A stretch of 14,037 bases of DNA from Sediminibacterium sp. (lineage in GTDB: Bacteria > Bacteroidota > Bacteroidia > Chitinophagales > Chitinophagaceae). The DNA is taken from NCBI GenBank assembly GCA_030158535.1, contig JAOASV010000106.1:1-14037 (forward strand), given 5' to 3'. Shown here piece after piece: positions 1 through 6,658 of this stretch (positions are counted from its first letter, which is position 1; the number at the start of each line of letters is the position of its first letter). A model generated the notes under the pieces. That model was not told the origin of the DNA, did not search any database, and was given only the letters and a program-made list of their open reading frames with translations. The position numbers were made by a program, and so were the translations under genes.

Positions 1-1
1 C

Positions 2-403
2 TTAACGGATCGTAACGTACATGAAAATCTGCGTTTTGTACTCCAAGCAACAGGCTGGCAGGATGAGCGTTTGATAGAAGAAAAAATCAATGACGTATTA
101 GATAAAGTAGGCCTTAAAAGCAAAGGATTTAAAATGCCTTTTGAGATGAGTGGTGGCGAGCAGCAGCGTGTAGACATTGCAAGAGCGCTTCTTAATTCGC
201 CTAAATTGATTTTAGCGGATGAGCCTACGGGTAATCTAGATCCTGAAACCAGTGATGAGATCATGCAACTACTTATTCATATCGCAAAAGATTATGGAAC
301 CGCTGTTATTATGGCTACCCACGATTTTATTGTGATTAATAGATATCCTTCTCGTATTTTAAAAACTGAAGGTGGTAAAGTGCTTGATAGCGGAGCGCTG
401 TAA
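2..403 (+). CDS. ftsE: FtsE, cell division ABC transporter ATP-binding protein (5' truncated by window edge)
   Basis: Only the last 133 residues are present; the frame is open to base 2, so the N-terminal Walker A and Q-loop lie outside the window. A TTG at base 71 is internal, not the start, because the upstream residues (LTDRNVHENLRFVLQATGW) are typical FtsE sequence. Visible ATPase elements, numbered within the fragment: ABC signature SGGEQ (50-54), Walker B LILADE (69-74), D-loop NLD (78-80) and the switch histidine in ATHD (H107). FtsE is the cytoplasmic ATPase that pairs with membrane protein FtsX and couples divisome ATP hydrolysis to periplasmic cell-wall hydrolase activation. No ftsX is visible here. 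Its 3' end is convergent with the glycosyltransferase, 21 bases apart, with no hairpin terminator seen between them. A LolD/MacB-type ATPase is the alternative, but the ADEPTGNLDPETS stretch and the conserved ENL..VL.ATGW region favour FtsE. Confidence 0.88.
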   Translation, partial: LTDRNVHENLRFVLQATGWQDERLIEEKINDVLDKVGLKSKGFKMPFEMSGGEQQRVDIARALLNSPKLILADEPTGNLDPETSDEIMQLLIHIAKDYGTAVIMATHDFIVINRYPSRILKTEGGKVLDSGAL

Positions 404-424
404 GTGAACCGTTAAACAGTATGA

Positions 425-1576
425 TTAACCCCAAATAATTGTGGTGCATTCTTTTGCCAAAATCTCGTTCGTTTTTTCGGTGGCAATTAGTTTTTTTCTG
501 GTTTCAATTTCTTCCTCCGAAAAAGGATGATGGTAGAGTTGAATAATGATTTCTTGAAACGCATTTGCTGACGCCCCTTGATGATAACAGGCACCCAAGC
601 TGTTGCTTGTGGTTTTGCTGTTTGTTAAGCAGTGTCTTCCCTTTTTTATACCATCCAAAAGGGCTTCATCAGCGCCTAATTTTATAAAGGATGGCTGTAT
701 AATAATTTGCGCTTTTTCAATCATGTCCTGACGTTCGGAACTGGAAGGATTGGCAACAATACAGGTATGCGGCTGCAGGTGAGCCAGCGCAGTTAAGGAC
801 GGCGCGGGGTCATTTCCGGTAATTACAAAAGGGACTTTTAAATTATGAAAGACATGCGTTAAAAGCCAGCGGGCTGTTTTATGGGTTGCAGCGTCTGAAA
901 GATTACCCTGAAAAAGGCAATAATTGCCAAGTCCGGTTTTAGATGTAATGCTATTACTGCTTGATGTAAAGGGTGCTAGAATATGAATATTGCCACCTAA
1001 AAATAAATCATCTAAGGTGTGTTTGTCTGCACTTGATGTTACAATCCAAGAAACCCGTTGATTTATTTTTTTGAGTATTCTTTTAGAAAGTACTGCCTCT
1101 CTTTGATAAAATAGTTTTTTGAGTGGCGCTATGCTCCGCTCTTGGAGATACCTAAAATAAGCTGGCGCGTAGGTGAGAAGTCTCACCCAAATTTTTCTGG
1201 AGGCTAGTGCTTTTGATAAGGCAAGCCCGCAGGGTCCCATGCCTTCAATTAAGATGGGGTAGTTGTTGTTTGCCAGATCATTTTCCAGTTGGTCGTTTTG
1301 GTATTTGGCTGTCGCGTAAGGTGCCGAAAATGAAAAGTTTCGATGTCCTTGGTTGATGGGATAGGTAGTTACTGAGCTGCAAATTTTTGAGAGTTGAGCA
1401 TCGGTGGCGCCCATAATACCTGCGTCTATATTCGAGCCCTGTTCGCTAAAAGTATACAGGTGCACATCAATACCCGCTGCAAATAATGCCTCCAAAAGCC
1501 AGAAGGTTTGTTGTGCGTCTCCAAGGCTGTTTGGGTTTGGGATTTGTCCTGATATAACGTTAAGGCTTCTTTGCAT
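425..1576 (-). CDS. Glycosyltransferase, GT-B fold (GT4-like), divergent
   Basis: A 383-residue soluble protein with no signal peptide or TM segment. It has the two-lobe look of a GT-B enzyme. The N-lobe begins LNVISGQIPNPNSLGDAQQT, resembling the nucleotide-sugar transferase start 'DIPYP..GG', and continues with LLEALFAAGIDVHLYTF. The C-lobe carries NYCLFQGNLS (218-227), an FVITGND strand (250-256) and a donor-site-like region around IIIQPSFIKLGADEALLDG (291-309) followed by GRHCLTNS (313-320). Recalled Bacteroidota relatives read roughly ATGxKLKLLNALFNGRHC here, so the donor loop of this copy is altered while GRHC is kept. It would transfer a sugar from an activated donor to an unknown envelope acceptor. 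The start is the ATG at 1574-1576 with no clear Shine-Dalgarno. It is divergent from smc across a 308-base spacer and convergent with ftsE. The specific sugar and acceptor cannot be read from sequence. Confidence 0.7.
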   Translation of the reverse strand: MQRSLNVISGQIPNPNSLGDAQQTFWLLEALFAAGIDVHLYTFSEQGSNIDAGIMGATDAQLSKICSSVTTYPINQGHRNFSFSAPYATAKYQNDQLENDLANNNYPILIEGMGPCGLALSKALASRKIWVRLLTYAPAYFRYLQERSIAPLKKLFYQREAVLSKRILKKINQRVSWIVTSSADKHTLDDLFLGGNIHILAPFTSSSNSITSKTGLGNYCLFQGNLSDAATHKTARWLLTHVFHNLKVPFVITGNDPAPSLTALAHLQPHTCIVANPSSSERQDMIEKAQIIIQPSFIKLGADEALLDGIKKGRHCLTNSKTTSNSLGACYHQGASANAFQEIIIQLYHHPFSEEEIETRKKLIATEKTNEILAKECTTIIWG

Positions 1577-1884
1577 GGGGGTATATAGTCAACAACAAGC
1601 ACTGTCTACGATTGTTCGCCAAATGGGATAAAACGGGGTCATTTGTATTGACAAATGGGTGTTATTACGGGCTTAATTCCAACTTATTTTTCCACGAAAC
1701 CAACCTCATTTTTTATTCTATCAAAAGCTTGTAATTAACTGATTAATAATTGATTACAACTATCTTATTGTTAATTAAATATATCTAAATTTAACTTCTC
1801 CACGTCTTATTAACAATGCCACAATTTTTACTAAAATTTCTACCCGTTTTAATGTAAGTTCGCGGGTATTAAAAGAATAGAAAA
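1577..1884. other. Divergent AT-rich intergenic spacer between glycosyltransferase and smc
   Basis: A 308-base spacer that must hold promoters for both outward-facing genes. I see no credible ORF in it. It contains a 7-bp inverted repeat (1640-1657, listed separately). Beyond about 1720 it is strongly AT-rich, with several TTAATTAA-like patches. Imperfect matches to the Bacteroidota -7 box TAnnTTTG occur on the + strand, for example TATTTTTC near 1685 and TAAATTTA at 1786-1793, the latter 15 bases after a TTG at 1768-1770. None is a full match, so no smc promoter is called. No intrinsic terminator hairpin is seen. Confidence 0.6.
1640..1657. repeat. 7-bp inverted repeat, operator-like
   Basis: CATTTGT, a 4-base spacer (attg), then ACAAATG: a perfect 7+7 dyad in the spacer upstream of the glycosyltransferase start (about 64-83 bases away) and far upstream of smc. 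There is no adjacent T-run, so it does not look like a terminator. It could be a dimeric regulator site, but an AT-rich spacer can contain such a dyad by chance. Confidence 0.3.
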
Positions 1885-3285
1885 GTGAGATTAAAATCGT
1901 TAGAAATCAAAGGGTTCAAAAGTTTTGCTGATAAAACAGTGGTAACATTTGACGAAGGGATCACTGGGATTATTGGGCCCAATGGTTGTGGTAAAAGTAA
2001 TATTATCGATAGCATTAGATGGGTTATTGGTGAGCAAAAGATATCGGCGCTAAGAAGTGAAAATTTAGATGCGCTCGTTTTTAACGGTAGCAAAACAAGA
2101 AGTGCGAGTGGACTTGCCGAAGTGAGTTTGACTTTTGAAAACACAAAAAATTTACTCCCTACCGAGTTTAGCACCGTAACCGTTACCCGCAGGTTTTATA
2201 AAAATGGAGAGAGTGAGTACCGCCTTAACGATGTAAGCTGTAGGTTAAAAGACATCCACAATTTGTTTTTGGATACGGGTGTGAGTACCGATAGTTATGC
2301 CATCATCGAACTTGGCATGGTAGATGACATCATTAAGGATAAAGAAAACAGTCGTCGAAGAATGCTTGAGCAAGCGGCTGGTATCACCATCTACAAAACC
2401 AGAAAAAAAGAAGCTAAAAATAAATTAGACGCTACCGAGCAGGATTTAGCGCGTATCGAAGATTTGTTGTTTGAAATCAACAACCAATTAAAGACCCTCG
2501 AAAATCAGGCTAAAAAAGCGGAAAAATACTTTGAAATCAAAGGTGAGTTTAGAGAAGTTTCCATCGAGCTTGCTAAAGCAGCGCTCGAAGGCTTTAACAT
2601 TACCTATAAAGAATTGAACGAACAACAAGACCTTGAGGTTAACAAGCGCGTTCAATTAGAGGCAGAAATTGCTGTTGAAGAAGCGGCACTCGAGCAGGAG
2701 AAAGTAGGCTTTATTGAAAAAGAGCGTGCCCTACAAAGCATGCAGCAGTCTTTTAACGACTTACTACAAAATTTGCGTGGTAAAGAAAATGATAAAAACC
2801 TAGCTACTCAAAAACTACATTACCTCAAAGAAAAAGAAACCAATTTAAAAGAGTTTTTAGACAAGGCAACAGGCCAAGTAAAAACCATTGGGGATTCAAT
2901 CGAATACACACAAATCCAGGTTGGTGAAGAAGAAGCAAAATTAGCAGAGTTACAAGACGCTGTTGAAAATGCAAAACTTGATATCGAAAACAAGCGCCGC
3001 AATTTTGATGAGCGCAGATCAGGTGTAGATGCTTTAAGAAGTGAATTCCAGCAAATTCAACGTAATCAGTTTGATGCCGAAAAAAAGGTAGCAGTAGCGG
3101 ATACTTCAATTCAAAACTTACAACGTGCACAAACGCAGTTAACCGATGAGCAGTCTCAACGTGCGCAGCAGTTAGTGCAATTACAAGAAGCCTTGGTTGA
3201 AAAAGAAGAAACCTTAGTAGACAAGCGTAACGTGTTAGCTGATTTACAAGCGCACCAAGAAAAAACGAAGTCTAGTATTTTTTAA
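1885..3285 (+). CDS. smc: SMC N-terminal fragment as encoded (ATPase N-half plus coiled coil)
   Basis: This is the part translated before the premature TAA: 466 residues from a GTG start. The start is fixed by the family's first residues, MRLKSLEIKGFKSFADK, which form the first beta strand of the SMC head; no usable upstream start is in frame. It holds Walker A (31-38), the typical motif GCGKSNIIDSIRWVIGEQ (34-51), the head region LGMVDDIIKDKENSRRRMLEQAAG, and then Glu/Lys/Gln-rich coiled coil from about residue 170 to the stop. It lacks the hinge, signature motif and Walker B, so alone it could bind but not hydrolyse ATP as a complete head, and it could not dimerise through the hinge. Codon use does not differ visibly from that of the downstream half. 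Confidence 0.75.
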   Translation: MRLKSLEIKGFKSFADKTVVTFDEGITGIIGPNGCGKSNIIDSIRWVIGEQKISALRSENLDALVFNGSKTRSASGLAEVSLTFENTKNLLPTEFSTVTVTRRFYKNGESEYRLNDVSCRLKDIHNLFLDTGVSTDSYAIIELGMVDDIIKDKENSRRRMLEQAAGITIYKTRKKEAKNKLDATEQDLARIEDLLFEINNQLKTLENQAKKAEKYFEIKGEFREVSIELAKAALEGFNITYKELNEQQDLEVNKRVQLEAEIAVEEAALEQEKVGFIEKERALQSMQQSFNDLLQNLRGKENDKNLATQKLHYLKEKETNLKEFLDKATGQVKTIGDSIEYTQIQVGEEEAKLAELQDAVENAKLDIENKRRNFDERRSGVDALRSEFQQIQRNQFDAEKKVAVADTSIQNLQRAQTQLTDEQSQRAQQLVQLQEALVEKEETLVDKRNVLADLQAHQEKTKSSIF

Positions 3286-3381
3286 ACTCAGCAGGCGCTT
3301 GTTGTACTTCGTTCTGAACTAGCAGAAGAAAATAGAAAATTAGACGCTAAGCGTAACGAATACAACTTATTAAAAAGCTTA

Positions 3382-5406
3382 ATGGACTCTATGGAAGGTT
3401 ATCCGGAGAGCATTAAGTTTTTACACAACAATCCAGATTGGAACCATTCGGCACCGATACTTTCTGACATCATATATGTAAAGGAAGAATTTAGAGCAGC
3501 CGTTGAAAACGTATTGGAGCCTTATCTAAACTATTATGTTGTAAATAATTTACAAGAAGGTTTACAAGCGGTTCATTTACTAGACGCCAACCAAAAAGGT
3601 AAAGCCAACTTTTTTATGTTGGACAAGTTTGCCGATTTTAGATCAGATAGTTCACAGCCGGCTGGCACATTTGCTGCACTAGATGTAGTAGAAGTGGACG
3701 AGCAATATAAAAAATTAGCACAGTACCTTTTATCCAATGTTTACATTGCCGAAAACGAAGAAGCGATCAATAATAGCAATGGGGCCATCGTACTTGAAAA
3801 AACGGGTAAATTTGTAAAAGGTAAATACACATTAACCGGTGGTAGTGTTGGTTTATTTGAAGGTAAAAAAATTGGCCGTGCTAAAAACTTAGAAAAATTA
3901 GCAGAAGATATTACCGATCAGGAGTCTGTAGTTAATTTATTAAAATCAGATATTCAGTTCAAGCACAATGAAGTCATTGCTTTTAATGATCAATTAAAAG
4001 AAGGTAGCATCAAGCAAACGGAGTCTGAAATTAACCAGCTAACCAACGAAGTTTTTGCTGTTAAAAACAGAATCGAAAACTTACAAGCAGCTAGCCTAAC
4101 AGCTACCGACCGCCTTGCAGATATTGAAGCACGTTTAGGAGATGAGCATGATGCCATTTCAGAAACCCGTGCAGCCCTGCATGAACTTAATGACCGTTTA
4201 CAAGCTACTGCAGCGCAAGTAAGCCTTGTAGAGCAGGATTATCAATTAGCTGAACAAGCATACAACGAAGCTTCTGCTGCATACAACGAAACAAACATTA
4301 CGTTTACGCGTCAGCAAAGTAAAATCACGACACTCAAGCAAGAATTACTATTCAAAGAAAACCAGTTGAGTGAACTTATTGCGCAAATTGATTCTAATAC
4401 TTCACAATTATCTGAAGCGTCTACCGATATCGAAGAAGGAGCTGCTGCACTTGCTGCTTCTGAATCTTTATTAGTGGAGCTCATGCAACAAAAAGAAGTA
4501 GAGGAGCAAAAATTAAATGAAGCAGACCAGGCTTACTATAACTTAAGAAACGCACTTCAAGAAAAAGAAAGTGAACTTCGTTTAAAGTCGAAGAGTAAGG
4601 AAATGATTGATCATTTAGTAACAGAAATCAAAGACAAACTTAACAACTTAAAACTACAATTGGCGGGCATGAAAGAACGCTTAAGTGTAGAATTTAAAGT
4701 TGAACTTGATGATATTTTAGATCAGCCGCGCACTTCCGAAACGCCACTCGAAGAACTCCAAAGTACTTCTGAGCGTATGCGTAAGCGTCTCGATAATATG
4801 GGAGAAGTAAACCCTACTGCTATTGAGGCCTTTACAGAAATGCGCAAGCGTTATGAGTTTATTTTAGAGCAAAAAAATGACCTTGTTTCGGCTAAAGAAT
4901 CTTTACTTCAAACCATTCAGGAAGTGGAAGCAACTGCTAACCAACAATTCCTTGAAACCTTCAATAAAGTAAGAGAAAACTTCCAAAAAGTATTTAAAGC
5001 TTTATTTACCGAAGAAGATACTGCCGACATGGTACTTGTGGATCCTACCAACTTAGCTGATACAGGTATTGATATTGTGGCGAAACCTAAGGGTAAACGT
5101 CCTTCGTCTATTACACAGCTTAGTGGAGGAGAAAAAACATTGACGGCTACTGCATTACTATTTGCTATCTATTTAATTAAGCCAGCACCATTCTGTATTT
5201 TGGATGAGGTGGATGCGCCATTAGATGATGCCAACGTAGGTAAGTTTACACAGATGATTAAGAAATTTAGCGACAACTCACAGTTTATTATTGTAACACA
5301 CAATAAGCAAACAATGGGTGCGGTAGATGTTATTTATGGTGTAACAATGCAAGAGCCAGGTGTAAGTAAACTTGTCCCTGTAGACTTCAGAAGTCTTACT
5401 AATTAA
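3382..5406 (+). CDS. smc: SMC C-terminal fragment (hinge, coiled coil, ATPase C-half)
   Basis: After the stop at 3283-3285 the same frame runs open to 5406. The first ATG is 3382 (residue 500 of the full protein), 97 bases past the stop and just before the hinge; no strong Shine-Dalgarno precedes it, so re-initiation is only a possibility. The 674-residue product would hold a complete hinge (starting EGYPESIKFLHNNPDW, with GKANFFMLDKF and LTGGSVGLFEGKKIGR), the return coiled coil, the MRKRLDNMGEVNPTAIEAF neck region, signature LSGGEKTLTATALLFAIY, Walker B and the D-loop PLDDANV. All C-half ATPase elements look intact, with no further stops, which argues against long-standing decay. The stop codon is followed after 5 bases by the next gene, suggesting cotranscription. 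Confidence 0.7.
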   Translation: MDSMEGYPESIKFLHNNPDWNHSAPILSDIIYVKEEFRAAVENVLEPYLNYYVVNNLQEGLQAVHLLDANQKGKANFFMLDKFADFRSDSSQPAGTFAALDVVEVDEQYKKLAQYLLSNVYIAENEEAINNSNGAIVLEKTGKFVKGKYTLTGGSVGLFEGKKIGRAKNLEKLAEDITDQESVVNLLKSDIQFKHNEVIAFNDQLKEGSIKQTESEINQLTNEVFAVKNRIENLQAASLTATDRLADIEARLGDEHDAISETRAALHELNDRLQATAAQVSLVEQDYQLAEQAYNEASAAYNETNITFTRQQSKITTLKQELLFKENQLSELIAQIDSNTSQLSEASTDIEEGAAALAASESLLVELMQQKEVEEQKLNEADQAYYNLRNALQEKESELRLKSKSKEMIDHLVTEIKDKLNNLKLQLAGMKERLSVEFKVELDDILDQPRTSETPLEELQSTSERMRKRLDNMGEVNPTAIEAFTEMRKRYEFILEQKNDLVSAKESLLQTIQEVEATANQQFLETFNKVRENFQKVFKALFTEEDTADMVLVDPTNLADTGIDIVAKPKGKRPSSITQLSGGEKTLTATALLFAIYLIKPAPFCILDEVDAPLDDANVGKFTQMIKKFSDNSQFIIVTHNKQTMGAVDVIYGVTMQEPGVSKLVPVDFRSLTN

Positions 5407-5411
5407 AGCGG

Positions 5412-5849
5412 TTGTTAAGGTCGGTTTTCATACTCTACTTAATTTGTTTTGGGTGTTATATTTTATTTACACGCCAGCCAGATTATTTTGATGGAGAAAA
5501 AGCGCCCGCAACTATCCAAAACGTATACGATTCGGCGGTTCAGCAAACCATTCCTGCTGCAGTATATCAAGCAGGAGGGAAGTGGCACCACACCGATGCA
5601 CGTTACTTTTTAAGACCTATTCAACTGGGGCAAAAAGTAACTGTGATTTACGAAACAGCAACACCTGAAACGGCTGCTGTATATACCTTTTGGGGTTATT
5701 GGATTGGATGGGGTGAACTCTTATTTTCTGTAATCGTGTATGTGCTACTACTTCAAGTTGCGTATGCAGTTACCACCAATCCTAATGCTGAGTCATTTCA
5801 AGAACAACTTAGTTACAAGCCAGAAAATAAACGCAAATACAACGACTAA
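5412..5849 (+). CDS. Small two-TM membrane protein, DUF3592-like, function unknown
   Basis: A 145-residue protein. The start must be the TTG at 5412-5414: an in-frame TAA sits at 5400-5402, no ATG or GTG lies between, and the whole protein contains no internal methionine. It has a hydrophobic N-terminal segment (about 3-20, SVFILYLICFGCYILF) and a second one (about 102-121, ELLFSVIVYVLLLQVAYAV). Between them lies a roughly 75-residue soluble domain, and a charged tail ends KPENKRKYND. The pattern GQKVTVIYETATPETAAV (73-90) followed by an aromatic FWGYWIGW stretch and a TM helix resembles DUF3592-type proteins (G..V.V.Y....P..A.V); this is pattern recall, not a search. It sits 5 bases after smc and 9 bases before mazG on the same strand, so it is probably in one transcript with them. 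No function should be inferred from that alone. Confidence 0.7.
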   Translation: MLRSVFILYLICFGCYILFTRQPDYFDGEKAPATIQNVYDSAVQQTIPAAVYQAGGKWHHTDARYFLRPIQLGQKVTVIYETATPETAAVYTFWGYWIGWGELLFSVIVYVLLLQVAYAVTTNPNAESFQEQLSYKPENKRKYND

Positions 5850-5858
5850 ATTTATTTT

Positions 5859-6623
5859 ATGAATCCGCTCGCTTCTAGCTTTTTACAACTGGTTACCATC
5901 ATGGATGAATTAAGGGAGCAGTGCCCTTGGGATAAAAAGCAAACCATTGATACGCTCCGCTCTATGACCATCGAGGAAACCTATGAGCTAGCCGACGCAA
6001 TTACGAGCAAAGATTGGAACGGTATTAGAGAAGAACTTGGCGATGTACTCCTGCATATTTTATTTTATGCGCGCATTGGTAAAGAAGAAAATAAATTTCA
6101 GTTACAAGAAGTGATTGATGGGATTGCTAAAAAATTAATTGATAGGCATCCGCATATTTATGGCGATGTAAAAGTAGAAAACGAAGAAGACGTTAAACGT
6201 AACTGGGAAAAATTAAAATTAAAAGAAGGGAAAGCATCTGTACTAAGTGGTGTGCCCGTTTCCTTACCTGCACTTGTAAAAGCAACGCGCATGCAAGTAA
6301 AAGCAAAGCAGGTAGGCTTTGAATGGAAAGAAGCTTCAGAAGTTTGGAATAAAGTAGACGAGGAGATAAGTGAGTTAAAAGAAGCGGTTGCCAGTACCGA
6401 TGTTTCAAAAATAGAAGACGAATTTGGTGATGTACTATTTAGTCTTGTCAACTATGCACGTTTTGTGGGTGTAGACCCAGAGTCGGCTCTCGAAAAAACA
6501 AACCTAAAATTTAGAACCCGCTTCATGTACATGGAAGCGCAGGCTGCCGCCCAGGGTAAAAGTTTAGGGGATATGACGCTTTCAGAAATGGATGTACTTT
6601 GGAACGAAGCCAAAACGAAATAA
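5859..6623 (+). CDS. mazG: Nucleoside triphosphate pyrophosphohydrolase MazG
   Basis: A 254-residue cytoplasmic enzyme that hydrolyses (d)NTPs to NMP and PPi, clearing abnormal nucleotides and, in E. coli, influencing ppGpp levels. Two tandem MazG all-alpha domains are visible. The first has CPWDKKQTIDTLRSM (22-36), EExxE (EETYE, 39-43) and EELGDVLLHILF (58-69). The linker contains RHPHIYGD (96-103) and NWEKLK. The second has KATRMQVKAKQVGFEW (141-156), EEISE (168-172) and DEFGDVLFSLVNYAR (187-201). All Mg-binding acidic positions expected in both domains are present, and the length matches two-domain MazG. The start ATG at 5859 lies 9 bases after the small membrane protein, with an AT-rich leader and no strong Shine-Dalgarno. 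The gene converges with polX across 35 bases that hold no obvious terminator hairpin. Confidence 0.95.
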   Translation: MNPLASSFLQLVTIMDELREQCPWDKKQTIDTLRSMTIEETYELADAITSKDWNGIREELGDVLLHILFYARIGKEENKFQLQEVIDGIAKKLIDRHPHIYGDVKVENEEDVKRNWEKLKLKEGKASVLSGVPVSLPALVKATRMQVKAKQVGFEWKEASEVWNKVDEEISELKEAVASTDVSKIEDEFGDVLFSLVNYARFVGVDPESALEKTNLKFRTRFMYMEAQAAAQGKSLGDMTLSEMDVLWNEAKTK

Positions 6624-6658
6624 ATCCAAATCTAATCATCAACGCATCCTCCCAATTT

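Larger units (their letters stand above)
1885..5406 (+). pseudogene. smc: Chromosome segregation ATPase SMC, interrupted by an in-frame stop at codon 467
   Basis: The reading frame from GTG 1885 to TAA 5404-5406 spans 1173 codon positions, the normal length for bacterial SMC, and has one internal TAA at 3283-3285. Both sides are in the same frame, so this is a nonsense substitution or sequencing error, not an indel. Domains in order: N-terminal ATPase half with Walker A GPNGCGKS (31-38); long coiled coil; hinge from about 504 (EGYPESIKFL) to about 660; return coiled coil; C-terminal half with signature LSGGEK (1079-1084) and Walker B CILDE (1104-1108). SMC dimers with ScpA/ScpB organise and help segregate the chromosome. 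The residues right after the stop (TQQALVVLRSELAEENRKLDAKRNEY) are a normal coiled-coil lead-in to the hinge, so the gene was intact very recently. Whether it still works, by readthrough, as two polypeptides, or because the stop is an error, cannot be told here. Confidence 0.88.

Noticed and set aside
1404..1631. 75-codon + strand ORF opposite the glycosyltransferase start
   Set aside because: It is contained largely within the antisense of a credible coding region and has no recognisable features or promoter.
3277..3286. T6A3 run before the smc stop as a programmed frameshift site
   Set aside because: Both alternative frames after the run meet stops within about 45 bases and do not encode SMC; the correct continuation is the original frame, so frameshifting cannot rescue the protein.
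1885..5406. Stop-codon reassignment (TAA as sense) to explain smc
   Set aside because: TAA is used as the normal terminator of many other genes in the window (ftsE, mazG, rseP, smc itself), and no other gene has an internal TAA.
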